Positions 1-10,963 of a DNA stretch of 64,000 bases are shown here, in pieces. This DNA comes from Anaspis maculata. Taxonomy: Eukaryota > Arthropoda > Insecta > Coleoptera > Scraptiidae. Made by a program: the position numbers and the translations under genes. The DNA is taken from assembly GCA_949128115.1 (NCBI GenBank), contig OX421961.1, positions 106,500,363-106,564,362 on the forward strand, given 5' to 3'. The notes below the pieces were generated by a model, which saw only the letters and a program-made list of their open reading frames with translations, searched no databases and was not told where the DNA came from. Numbering within the stretch: position 1 is the first letter of the stretch; the number at the start of each line of letters is the position of its first letter.

Positions 1-486
1 CGAACTCATTAGAATGAAAAATGCGGATCTCCAACTGAAGTCCAAGCAGAAAATCTTTGAAAAAAAGCGAGGAAAAAAGGTAGGTGGTGGTTGGCTCTGC
101 ACGGCCAGCCCGAGGTGATTTTCTCTTGGCTGGCAGGCTGGCTTGTTGCAAGGCTGGTTGACGGGCTTGTGTGTTTCCCTCCGTGCGGATGTGACAGTCT
201 GTTGCTCTTTCTTGGGTGGAAACTATGAATGATTTAGAGAAAGGTCTGCGATGACGCTGGCCATCAACATGGGGCCCAATAAAGAGCCTACGAGGTCCCA
301 AGGGTCTACAGGAACAAAAGTTTGCTTGTAGTGGACTGCACAAGACAGCAAAGTGACAGTTTTGACGTGCCACCAATTGACGTAACAGCCGAGGTTGCCT
401 GCGGCAACTTACACCTCCCTCACAATTAATTCCCTAAAACTTCTTTTACGAAACGGCCATTTCCCCAATAAGGTCAATCGCCTATA
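1..486. repeat. Left arm of a long inverted repeat pair (partner 10541-10963)
   Basis: This stretch matches, in reverse complement, 10541-10963. Shared blocks include CCCAATAAGGTCAATCGCCT (here near 463-483), the stretch around AAAGGTCTGCGATGACGCTGG and the block GCGGATCTCCA...AGCAGAAAATCT at 22-56. The match runs to the first base of the window, so this copy is cut by the window edge. Similarity stops at CCTATA (481-486), which is probably one element end. I cannot tell whether these are the ends of one ~11-kb element or two independent copies of a dispersed repeat. No protein family is recognised. Confidence 0.6.
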
Positions 487-2845
487 ATCACTGTAACCAA
501 TATAAATTCTTTCTCAAACCCGTATTACATCATTCGGGATTTCAATTGATTTTTCCCGCCACTTCTTTCGAAAGCGGCATGCATCGCCAGTGATTGGTTG
601 CCATTGTAATGTCACTTTAATTCAGTTTTCACATTTGGAGTTCAGTTGTCACAACTCATTCCAGTCCGCATTTAGCAGCCATCTTGTGACAGGAAAAGTT
701 AATTTATATCGCGAATACAATCTCTTGTTTGAGAAATTGCACCAAATTTGTTATACAATTTAAATTGGAGAGTTCCACACAGCAAATTATATGCAATATT
801 GGCTAGCTCTTAAATTGTTTGGAGAAAATTAGAACGTGCTCTATGTTCCATACAACTTCCCAATCCAATCTGACTACAAGCATGCGCATCATGTTAGCGA
901 TGTTGGCATACTTCATTGAAACGTCAGCTTTGACATCTCACTCCAGTTAACATACTGCTAGTTTTCTGAATAAATAAATAAATGATTAATAAATATATAT
1001 TTGTTGCCATAGAAACACTTGGTTTGCATGTAGATGTGATGTGGTTATTTTTTCTTGGTCAAGTTTAGTTCGTTTTCTGTTCACTTCGGTCGCAGTGTGT
1101 TTTTTCAATATTTTTATTACCCATTATAATAATAAAGGGTGATTCAAAATGAGTTTCCACATGATAAGACTCTGTATTTTTGACATTTCAAAGAATTTTT
1201 CAATGTCGAAACGATATTTGTGAAGTAGAAAGGTCTACAAAATTGTCTACGGGGAAATATATGACTGAAAATCGGGAAAAAATTGTTAAAGTCTATTATA
1301 AAAATGGACGTTTCTAAAGGAGTATGCGTATCTTTCTTCACGCGAATGATTTTGGATCTTGAAAATCGACCTGAATTTAGAATAGGAAATAGTCCAGTCA
1401 ATAGTGAATGATTATAGAGTGCATAGAGGGGGGCAGAATTTTTGAATTTTCACGTTATCGATAAATGCACTCGTTATATTACTACTGCGTACTGCGATAA
1501 CAGGTTGAAGAGCACGTTCTACCAAGAGGGAGATCTTTTTAAACGAAATAAATCTTCTCACACTTTCTCACAACGAATTGCATCATCGTGCGTTCCGCGA
1601 CGCCAGAGGTAAGAATATTAAATTCAAAGCGAGTATAAAATTTATAGACGCCTCCACCAAAAAAATTTAGCAAATTTTCACTCGCGGATATGAGCTTTGC
1701 ACGGCATCACCAGGAGACGCGAGTGTAGGGGCGAAGTTTTATTCAATTGACACCGTCTCTTTGGATTCAGTTTCACGCAATTTATGGCACCTGCCGAGCC
1801 AACTCTCCGAGGAGCAACAATTCACGAGAGTCTTGTTTAGTGTTCCCTCGCTCATTTCCATTACAAAGTAAAATAGATCAGTGTGGAAATGTCTATATCT
1901 CTCTAACGTCTCTCTCGCGTTTATGTTATGAACAGAGGCAAACTCCAGGTCGGGTCTTCATTAGCCCACGTCAAGTCATCACAATAAGCAATGGAGGGTT
2001 CGGAATTAACTGCTAACTGTCCAGGATAATAATTGGTACTCGCTTGAAACTGCCGATATGTTCAAAGCTTTGCCTTTGCCGAAAAAGTGAAGATTATCAA
2101 ATAGCTTAAAAGCACGCAAAATACCGTACAGTCCCCCATTTCCTCTCCAGTGAGTCCCGTGATCCTATTTGTTCAAGTCACTGCACAATGCAAAATGTTT
2201 GGAAAGGAAAGGATATAATCACAAGAGAGGTCAAAGCTTGAGGAACGGTTTCGTGAGCTAAATCTCTTGGAAATTAGTTTATCAGGCCTTGTATTTCTAT
2301 TTGTTGTGTCTTTCACGTCGATGAAAATCGAGTAAAAGTCCTTCACTTCAATTCCACAAACGTAGCGCTGAATTTAGCAAGCGGAAACAAAATTAGATCA
2401 AAAAGACCTTATCCCATTTACGATGTGTCATTTTTTTTGACTGATCGTGTGATCTTGAGCTATGAAGTATTGACTTCTTATGGAGAAGCTAAAATCCGTT
2501 GACTCTTTCGAAATCGCCTGACGGTATATAAAGTTTCATCAGGGACGTGTTCCAAACGCTTATTAAAGTAAAGTAAAATTTGATACAACCAGAGTGAGGT
2601 CTGGTCAGTTAAATCAACGAACGGAGTAGTCTGTGGAAATGGCAAAGCTGGAAACAGCCCGATAGTGGTATTTGAACTAACAACTTCCGTACTGGTGAGT
2701 TCGAATGCTACTTTATACGAGATTTCAGGCAATTTCAAGTATTTATTTGATTTTCATTCAATTTTTCATCATGCCGTAAGCTTTCGCTGAGATACCATAG
2801 AACGGGGTACTTTATGACAAGGGAACAAGAAATATATCTTGAATT
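487..2845. other. No gene recognised; dispersed repeat debris
   Basis: No convincing coding sequence is visible; open frames are short and resemble nothing I know. Around 652-700 there is a diverged relative of the block repeated at 15012 and 15388 (CAGCCATCTTGTGACA). At about 1136 a terminus-like AAGGGTGATTCAAAATG starts, resembling ends of insect DNA transposons, but no partner end was found. At 1472-1500 a short ACTGCGTACTGC block is shared with the solo LTRs at 9635 and 58074. Confidence 0.4.
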
Positions 2846-2953
2846 CTGGCGACGCCATCATGACTGGGGAAGGCATATACTGTCTAAATTTGATATACGT
2901 GGTTAAAAATGAAAACCCTGTCCTAGTCATTATAGCGTCGCCAGTATGGACAG
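2846..2953. repeat. Short inverted repeat (hairpin)
   Basis: Arms CTGGCGACGCCATCATGACT (starting about 2846) and the near-complement AGTCATTATAGCGTCGCCAG (ending about 2953) face each other across a ~50-base loop. It abuts the larger foldback that follows and may be its outer end. Confidence 0.6.
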
Positions 2954-2972
2954 GGAGCTGGCTCCTCAAAAC

Positions 2973-3733
2973 CAGGGATGGGACATTACGCGTAATCAAT
3001 CATTATCTACATCCAAGCGTAGACAATGCGTAAACTTTGGTTTTGCGACGTAGACAATGTAGATAAGATCTATGGTAGATGATGTAGAGAATGTAGACAA
3101 TGCTGCGCGCGCCACTGTCAAGTGTCATTCTTGTGTCTTCCCAGTTCTCACTCCTGTCAGTTTCGGTGTCTGCCTAACCTAAATTGCTGTGAGTGTGCTT
3201 TTCTGTGTTTGTGCTTGTACTACACTGAAGCCCATGTGCCGCGACCCTTTCCCACATCAAAGAAATAAGTGCAATGCCAGTGCCAGGCCGCCCACAAAAC
3301 AGGTGTTTCAAGGAGCTGAAGTTCCTCCTGGTCAAACAACAAAACAACAAGTATTCCGCATACTGCCTGAACTGCAAAAAGAATCTGGCGAACACAGCGA
3401 AAAGCCGTTTGAAAGCTCACAGGTAGGTGGATAAGTACTTCAGCGTTTTTCTGCATTAGCACAGTAATGATAGCAGGGCCAACAGTGCCGGATTATGAGT
3501 ATTTGCGCCCCGGGCTCCGGGTTCAATAAGTAGCGTCTCAAATTATCGGGTTCAACAACTTTTATTTGTTTATACGTTCTCATTCTCACTATTCTCAGTG
3601 AAATTAGCCTATTGTCTACATTATCTACATTGTCTACATTGTCTACATGCTTGAAAGAGATGTAGACTTTGGCCTTTGTCTACGCCGTTGTCTACGCGTA
3701 ATCTACGTCGCGTAGATTACGTGCCCATCCCTG
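2973..3733. mobile_element. Non-autonomous hAT transposon with 8-bp target duplication
   Basis: Terminal inverted repeats begin CAGGGATGGG and end CCCATCCCTG, the usual hAT form. They are flanked by a perfect 8-bp duplication CTCAAAAC at 2965-2972 and 3734-3741. The boundaries are independently proven: removing the element and one duplication restores the sequence found unbroken in the opposite arm of the host foldback (near 4580-4610). Both ends carry clusters of GTAGACAATGTAGA-like subterminal motifs (3003-3100 and 3610-3725), as expected for transposase binding sites. The interior keeps one exon-like piece (see 3274-3422) but no catalytic domain, so the element cannot move by itself. Confidence 0.9.
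3274..3422 (+). pseudogene. Remnant hAT transposase first exon (BED-type zinc finger)
   Basis: From the ATG at 3274 a 49-codon open frame starts MPVPGRPQNRCFKELKF and runs to a good splice donor, AG followed by GTAGGT at 3423. It contains YCLNCKK (Cys31 and Cys34 of the frame) followed by a basic run ending RLKAH (His49). This is the first half of a Cys2-His zinc finger of the BED kind that hAT transposases use to bind DNA; the second His/Cys would lie in the next exon, which is absent. The RNase-H-like catalytic domain is missing. The zinc-finger assignment is pattern-based; a chance match is possible but the position inside a proven hAT element supports it. Confidence 0.55.
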
Positions 3734-4774
3734 CTCAAAACTTACGTCATAAGGTACATGATTTTAACCCTGTAGGTTTAATGTGCGTTGATAAGGTTGT
3801 TAAAAATTGCTTTGCCACATGTCAGACCGGGGACTCTAGGCTGGTATGAGCTTGTCAACTTTAGAAAAAATGCCCAAAAATTTACGTCAAAAGGTACATG
3901 GATGAAACCAACTGGATTTTGTGTGGGAGCATCCCCTTAGTCTAAAATCTGGTCGTGAGACAAAAATTTTGGGGGTTTCAGGTCCATAAGACAAGTTTGA
4001 AATTTTCAAGAAAGAACCAAAATTTATCAATTATTTCACAGGCGTTTTGTTGACTAACCCACTAAGTGTGATGTATATTTGTAATCACGATGAAGGACGG
4101 AATTGATTTCCATGTTAAAATACAAGGTGTACGATTTGAGAAAAAAAATTTTGATGTTGCACCCTGTAAGCGATGTACAGTTAAAAAAAATTGTGAACAG
4201 ATTCGGAGTCTACGTAAAAAAAATCATGTAAAGATCGTTTATTTTTCCTAAAATTATGTCAAAGGAGAAGTCACCAGGAGGAGGTGAATTTTGACCCTCC
4301 TTGAAAATTTTGAACTTGTCTTATGGGCTTATGGGCTGTCGACCGAAAGCCCCCCAAAATTTTGTGTTATGACCCGATTTTTGATTAAAAGGATGTTCAC
4401 ACACAAAAGCTCGTTGGTTTCATTCATGTACCCTAGGACGTAAATTTTTGACATATTTCGGCAATTGACAAGCCTATACCAACCGAAAGCCCCCGACTTG
4501 ACATGTAAGACAAAGAAATTTTTAACAACCTTATCAACGCACATTAGACCTACAGGGTTAGAATCATGTACCTTATGACGTAAGTTTTGAGGCACCAGCT
4601 CCCTGTCCAGTAGTTTTGGGGCACAACTATCTTGCGAGGAGTGCTCCAAACGAAGCAGTTTGTCAAAACGTCTTATTAGACGAATGTGATAATAATATAA
4701 TAGTCCGGGAGGCAGTGAACATTTTTGGTACTTATTTTCTCAGTCACCAAATCTAGATAGGATCGTTCAGTTAG

Positions 4775-5690
4775 TGATACTAACCATCTATTCCTGAGTC
4801 TGGCTTGAATTTTCCGATGGGTTGAGACAGAAAATGCCGTAGAAAATACAAATGCGTTTCATTTAATTTTTACACTAATGAAAATGGTTTCACCAACAAG
4901 GCGTATGCTAAAGTTGACTAGAAAAGATAGTCTGGCTGATCTCTGGCGATGGAAAATATGTCTGGCACGTCAAAAACTAATGTAAAAAAAATATTAATTC
5001 ATAATACATTTTTTCCGAGTTTTTTTCTCAAAGAACCGTCGACTTAGTTCATAAGATGAAAGAACTGTGGAAAGATTTCCACTGACGGAACGAATGATAT
5101 AGCAAAACACTGTGTCTACAGCTTCCATTTCTGAAGAAAACTACCACCTTCTAATATGTACTCGTACTTTTCATTTGAAAAGTCATTCGTTCCGTCAGTG
5201 GAAATCTTTCCATAGCTCTTTTATCTTATGGACTAAGTCGACGGTTTTTTGAGAAAAAACATTGTTTATAAATTAACATTGGGCTTGCCGAAAGACGAAA
5301 AGAATCCAGCAGGGTTTGGCTATCGTTTGATGTCTCCCGACTGCAGAGGTATGTTGTTGAAAATCTTTACAACTCTCTTGGTAGTTTTACAGAAAATTCA
5401 TGTCTGGTATGCTGTACTGAAAGTGGAAATCTTTCCACAGTTCTTTCATCTTATTAAAAAAAATAGTTTTTGACGGGCCAGACATATTTTCCATCGCCAG
5501 AGATCAGCCAGACTATTTTTTCTAGTCAACTCTAGCATACGCCTTGTTGTCAGAACCATTTTCATTAGTGTGAAAATAAGTGAAACGCATTTGAATTTTC
5601 TAAGGCATTTTCTGTCTCAACCCATCGGAAAATTTTAGCCAGACTTCGGAATATGTACCTAGATGGTTAGTATTGAAATCGACCGGCTCT
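4775..5690. repeat. Nested foldback inside the 4701-7364 element
   Basis: The outer arms (about 4779-4978 and 5464-5688) share ATACTAACCATCT, TTTTCCGATGGGTTGAGACA, GCGTATGC and GATCTCTGGCGATGGAAAAT in opposite orientation. An inner hairpin pairs 5012-5096 with 5187-5262 (core TTAGTTCATAAGATGAAAGA and its complement). A third copy of the GTGGAAATCTTTCCA motif lies at about 5420-5455. The nesting suggests repeated inversion or duplication of one segment. Confidence 0.75.
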
Positions 5691-5970
5691 TTAGCCTATA
5701 AAGAATTAAACGTGAAACATGGTGAGCTTTGGTAATACACCTGAAAAGGGAGAGGCCGTCGTCAAGTAACAAAAAAGTTGAAAAAGTGTAGAAAAAGTCG
5801 GCAGATGTCTGAGAGAAGAACACAAGAAAAACTGGGTATTTCCTGCTCCAGATCATATAAAAGAGAAGATTTAAGTCTCTTCCGATGTTGAAGACCTCCA
5901 AAGTATAGCTGCCGTGCCTTTAGAACGCTCGAAGATAAGTTTATTCAGCTCCTTTGTTTACTGTCACTTG

Positions 5971-6001
5971 AAAGTCAATTATTGTATCAATAATTGACTT
6001 T
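5971..6001. repeat. Perfect 13-bp stem hairpin
   Basis: AAAGTCAATTATT (5971-5983) and AATAATTGACTTT (5989-6001) are exact complements around the 5-base loop GTATC. It could form a stable hairpin but has no T-run or gene context to call it a terminator. Confidence 0.6.
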
Positions 6002-7220
6002 GATATCAATATCAATTAGCGGGGTAATCATATTCAGGGGATAAAGGGAATACACGTAGCCTGTAGGTCACTGTTGTTGATGCTTGAGAGAGACGAAAGA
6101 GTGGAACGATGTCGCCACAAGATTTCCAGATGAACTGGGACCGAGCTACCACGAGAGCCAGGGTCTGGCGAGACAACAAAGCGTTGACCTGTAGAACAGG
6201 TGACGTGGTTTTGAGAGCTACGGGGTATGCTGTCATACTTGATGGGCATGGTTGTGGTATTCTTCTCAGTCGAGTTGAATTGCTTTAATGATTTCTTCAT
6301 ACTTTTGTTTACTATGATACATATTGCACTGATCGACTATCTTCTATATTCATGCCTGAGTCCTGTGAGATAAAGATATTTGGCACAACGGATATTTTTA
6401 CTTGCTGTCGTGTTTTGTAAGAGAAGGGTATCTCGTGAGAGAAGATATCTTTCCTTACTTTGTTATCTGATGAAATAATGTACGTCTTCAACTGTTAAGA
6501 CCTGGTTTTTGATATTGTTGATTTACCTCGAGCCATGTTGTGGTATTTATTGTAGTAAATAATTTATGATGATTTTATTGACCATGTTTATCATGTTTAT
6601 TCTTGATCTTTTATTCTCATGTTTTATTATGGTACCATTAAAAGACATCCGCATATGCAACACTGTTCTCTTTTCTTCTTTCGGCAGCAGGGGCCTGTTC
6701 AAGTGAACCTGTGCTTAGCCAAACTCGTCGCTATTCCCTCTTTAGATCCCTCGTCAATTTAGGTCACCGCAGAACTTACTAATAAACGTTTGTCTCCCTC
6801 TTCTTTCCCTTCGCACCAAATGATGTATCGACGATGCATCACACTTTGGGTCTGCCGTTTAGTTTCCGCTATACAGGTTCCTCAACAATCTAGGTTACTG
6901 GAACTAATATGATCTGTTCTAGCGAGAGCGATACTCTCTCTCGTCTTTCTCTTGTTCTCTCGGCAGCAGTGGCTTACACACTGCATTTCAAATAGTGGGA
7001 GGGTGGTGTAATTGAATTGATATTGCATGATTGCACATGAGTCGATATATTTGTCTTTGGAATAAAATTGTTCTTTGTTGATTTGAAGTCTCTGTGTTTC
7101 ATTTCCAAGCCTTCACTTACCTGTACTACTTTGGGGTAACTACGGAACAACTAAAGTCCTAACGAACACCACTAGACGAACACGAACAGCCAACCTAAAG
7201 TCTTCAACTTTAAAGGGGAT

Positions 7221-7239
7221 TCTTCTTCTTCTTCTTCTT
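7221..7239. repeat. TTC/CTT microsatellite
   Basis: A pure run of about six CTT triplets, just inside the right terminal inverted repeat of the 4701-7364 element. Confidence 0.9.
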
Positions 7240-7367
7240 TGGGGAAAGTTTATTTTTATAAGAGGGGTGGGTTGGGAGATTACAGTATCACTAACTGAAC
7301 AATCTTATCTATATTTGGTGACCCAGAAAATAAGTCCCAAAAATGTTCACTGCCTCCCGGACTATAA

Positions 7368-9630
7368 ATATTGCATCTATTTACTTTGCCCTAGTAATTG
7401 CTCGAAAATTCGAAATTCTAGCTGCTAAATGTAAAATTTTTGAGTGAACAAGAGAACAAGTGATACTTCGCGATCGCGACTGACGTTCGCCTACCTTCTA
7501 GCAGCAGTAAATTGTTTCTATTGGTTGAGAGGCAGTTCAACAATGTTCTCCTTTTCGACACCGGTTTTAGTATGGAAGAGTGTCCATTGTTGAACCATCA
7601 AAATAGATAAATATGATTTTTGTTCCCTAGTCACAAACAGTAAGTAAAGGTAGCTCTTTTGTTTCAAAATTATATTTTTTATAAAAAGTGAATTATAAGT
7701 GTTAGCCCAATTAAAAAAAAGCTTGGGATAAAAAACTCGCATGAACGAGGATTAAAATGTGAGATTTTGAATATTACCAATTTAATCAGCACAAACTTGG
7801 TTTGCCGCGGTCCACACCCCGCCCTCATATCCGGGGCTTTTGATGAACGAATAATTAATGTCTTTTTATGAATGGAAAACACGCCACCAGAGATTTTTAA
7901 AAGCGCGCAGCTTTTTTTGCCGACAAAAATCAATATAAAAATTAATTAGAAAGGAAAACTTTTTTTATGATACATTAAATACTTGCGCACATTATTCCAT
8001 ATAGCCATATAAGCCCTGCTGCCGAAATGAAGCCCGGCTTTCGCTGACATGCAGAAGACCTCTTTTCCTCTTTTTATATTTTTAGAACTCCAGGAGTCTG
8101 ATGTTGCTGAATAAACATGTCGCGTCAATAAAACGCGGGCCCGTCAACCAATAAGATCCCCAGTGCATTTGTAATAAATCGAATAATTTTATACAGGGTC
8201 ACTCAAAATTCGGAGCACATCGCGTTGGGTACAGGATCTTTAACTTCATAGTCATCTTGCTGTCTCTCTTGGAGACGCAACCAATCTTGTCTATGCCCAC
8301 ATTCATCTTCCGATCCATTTCTTTCATCCGCTTTTGTTTATTGCATCCATCGGTCCAAGCACCAAAAATACCTTCGCGTCTGGTTTGTCCCCAAAAAAAT
8401 AAATTCTGTCTCAGTTCCTATTTGTCCCTTACATAGCCTCCTCCAACAACTCCCTGTAGCTTTCAAATCTCAAGGCGGTTTCCTCGTATATCAAGCGACT
8501 CTTCCGCAACCGCAAAAAGAAATTTCTGTTCGAATCAAACTCGGAAAAGTATATAGTTTCTTTGAAGTGCCAATCTTTCCGACACGATTGAAAATCACAG
8601 ACTTTTGAAATCGAACCTCGGAGCGTTCGGGCGTCAACAACAATAATTACTTGGGTACTCTTGAAAAATCAGAACCTGCGACTTTTGACCTTCCACATTT
8701 TCTCGCATATACCTATACCTCCTGGAGCACGATGAGGAATCGATTCCCGGGGACTGCTGTGAAGTACATATACCGAGTCTGAAAGTGAAATCTTGAGAGG
8801 TATTAGGCAACGAGTTATTAGCTCGTCGTCGTGGACTTGGAGAGCACGAAACAAGTGAAGTGGATTTCGAGATTTCTTTTACTTGTGTGCGCCGAAATTC
8901 AAGAGTGTTGCAGCAGAAAACTGCCGGGAATTAATAAATTCGCGAAGCACGGAAAACCGGTGAATTGAACATCAGGAATTGGATCGTGCGATGAAGTGTG
9001 GCGGAAGGACGTCCTGACGGTGGGTCTTAAAAGTTTACTGCGAGCGATATTTCATTTGTGCTGTCGCGGGGGATTTCTAGTTGACCCGTTTTTTTGAATT
9101 TCATTACAAATTTATAGGATCATTAAAGAAGATGACGCTTCATTTTTATATGTACTTATTTCTATTTTGCGAGTATCGCTGATGCGAATGCTGCATATTA
9201 AAAGAAATCTGTTAACCTATTAAAGACCTGTTCACAAATACCTTTTTAACTCACAATCACTAATAATAATATGTTTATTGTTACTTCGATACAAGGTATC
9301 ATAAACAAGTTAGTGAGTAGGTACTTATTATTTTTAAACTTAATGAAAATAATAATGAATAATAACTAATAATTACAATAACTATGATTATTGGGTAATT
9401 GATTTATTCCCGACCATTAAAAAATTCAAAAGTGGGCCATCTCCGACTTTATTTTGCCGACCTTACCTATATCTTATTTTCCAATCAAGATAAGGAAAGC
9501 CACCAACCTAGAATATTCCTTCGAATAGATGTTATGCTCAATTGATAAATCATGTGAAACATCAAAGCGAGAGTACCTTGTCAATCTTGTCATCTACAAA
9601 ATTCGGAATTGGTGTTAGGCTTTGGAAACA
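7368..9630. other. No gene recognised
   Basis: Open frames are all under about 85 codons and look like chance. At about 8196 a terminus-like TACAGGGTCACTCAAAATT begins, resembling many insect TIR elements, but I found no matching opposite end. The remainder is AT-rich and without evident repeat structure. Confidence 0.4.
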
Positions 9631-9634
9631 ATAG

Positions 9635-10149
9635 TGTTACGCATTTCGCGTACGGGTCCGAATATAATTGGGACGATTGTTTTAAAACACACACTGTTTA
9701 TTACTGCGTACTGCAATCAATACACGCCAACAATTATCTACTTGGAATTATCGCTCGCTTTTAATCCGCTCGCTCTCGCTGCTACTTCGCATTACAATTC
9801 AATACTGACTGTCGCACTGTTGGACGGTGCTTCTATATGCCTCCGATTCGCGTTCCCGAGCTTTCTATCATTCTCCAGCAATTCCATAGTGGCCCGGCAT
9901 ATGCGGTTTCTAGACCACTCCTGAATAATCACACACATTACCCGTATAATTTTGCCGTGCTCTAGAACCGGCGCCTCCTCCAAAATGGACAAATGTTTCT
10001 CGATCGAGCGTTGGAGTCTCCATGTATTTCAATGCCATCGAGTTTACTCTAGAAATGTCCAGAGCTCCGCGCATTTGTACACTGCGGCTGTGGAAGAGTC
10101 CAGAAAGATCGCGTATTTACCAGTATGCACGGGATCGCCGCTCGTGACA
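9635..10149 (+). mobile_element. Solo LTR of a Ty3/Gypsy-type retrotransposon
   Basis: It begins TGTTACGCATTTCGCGTACG and ends CTCGTGACA, so it has the TG...CA ends of an LTR with a short inverted repeat TGTTAC/GTGACA. A 4-bp duplication ATAG flanks it (9631-9634 and 10150-10153). A second copy with its own, different 4-bp duplication lies at 58074-58599 on the other strand, confirming both ends. No internal gag-pol follows on either side, so this is a solo LTR left by LTR-LTR recombination. The Gypsy assignment rests on the 4-bp duplication and terminal bases only. Confidence 0.85.
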
Positions 10150-10540
10150 ATAGTTTACATACTGAGGCGGAAATTTTTTTTCATTTGAACATTCGATTCA
10201 AACATTTGATATAGACCGGAGAAGTGTCAGCATGTAACAACATGGCGGCTGACATTTGTTTAGTATTTTCTGGAGGCAAATGTCTTGACGTGAAAAGTTG
10301 AAGCCGAGATTCAACAAGACGACGATCAATCCTGACGGGCAAAGGTCATCGTTCGTGACACTCATAGCGTTTTCTACTGGGAATTTTAGTGCGCACTAAC
10401 TGTTGGATTCGTTTTTTACTGGGAACTTGAGAGCACCTTGAGAAAGGCGAGAAAAAGCTTTTCATCGTGCATGACCTCCCAAACGGAAATGTCATTGTCA
10501 AAGAGAGACAGAAGATTTTTTCGTAAGAATTTTGAGGTAG
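10150..10540. other. No gene recognised
   Basis: Spacer between the solo LTR and the inverted repeat arm. It contains a short CATGGCGGCTGACATTTG block at about 10240 but nothing I can name. Confidence 0.4.
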
Positions 10541-10963
10541 GTATAGGCGATTGACCTTATTGGGGAAAATGGCCCATTCGTACAGAAAGTTTCAGGGAAT
10601 TCATTGTTAGACGAGATGTAAGTTTCCGCACTTTGCTGTCTTGTGCAGTCCACTACCAGTAAACTTTTGTTCCTGTGAACCCTTGGGCCTTGGGGCTCAG
10701 CAGGCTCCTTTATTGGGCCTTACATCGATGACCAGCGTCGTCGCAGACAGACCTTTCTATGCATCATCCCTAGCTTTCACCCAAGGTACAGCAACAACGA
10801 CTGTGGACCGAGTTCTCCGCACACACCAACTGTTGGCACGCCAGAAAAGGTCATCGCTTGGGCTGACTGCGTCGTCAGTCTCTTTTTTCTCAAAATTTTC
10901 TGCTTTAGATCTCACATGGAGATCCGAATTCTATATTTCACAGTTCGCTACCATTGTAATTAT
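10541..10963. repeat. Right arm of the inverted repeat pair (partner 1-486)
   Basis: It starts TATAGGCGATTGACCTTATT, the complement of the end of the left arm at 464-486, and can be followed through the block GCATAGAAAGGTCTG (complement) to the GGAGATCCGAATTC area near 10920-10960, which pairs with 22-35. It is diverged from its partner by many substitutions and small indels. A 108-codon open frame across it has no recognisable protein features and is not called. Confidence 0.6.

Larger units (their letters stand above)
2946..4612. repeat. Foldback (long inverted repeat) element, split by a hAT element
   Basis: Left arm (2946-2972 plus 3734-4015) and right arm (about 4296-4612) are reverse complements. 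The order is a GGACAGGGAGCTGG outer end, then CTCAAAACTTACGTCATAAGG, then ATGTGCGTTGATAAGGTTGTTAAAAA, ending near AAAATTTTGGGGG/TGTCTTATGG. The left arm is interrupted by the 761-bp hAT element at 2973-3733, while the right arm is uninterrupted. No transposase is seen; the class is unknown. Confidence 0.75.
4701..7364. mobile_element. 2.7-kb DNA transposon with ~85-bp terminal inverted repeats, non-autonomous
   Basis: The left end TAGTCCGGGAGGCAGTGAAC and right end GTTCACTGCCTCCCGGACTA are exact complements. Homology continues inward for about 80 bases to GTTCAGTTAGTGATAC (about 4783) and GTATCACTAAC (about 7283). The flanks show TAA at 4698-4700 and at 7365-7367, consistent with a 3-bp TWA target duplication of the PIF/Harbinger group, though three A/T bases could match by chance. 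No transposase or Myb-like gene is visible inside; open frames are short. The left third is a foldback (4775-5690) and the remainder, about 5690-7280, is unique sequence without a recognised gene. Confidence 0.75.
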
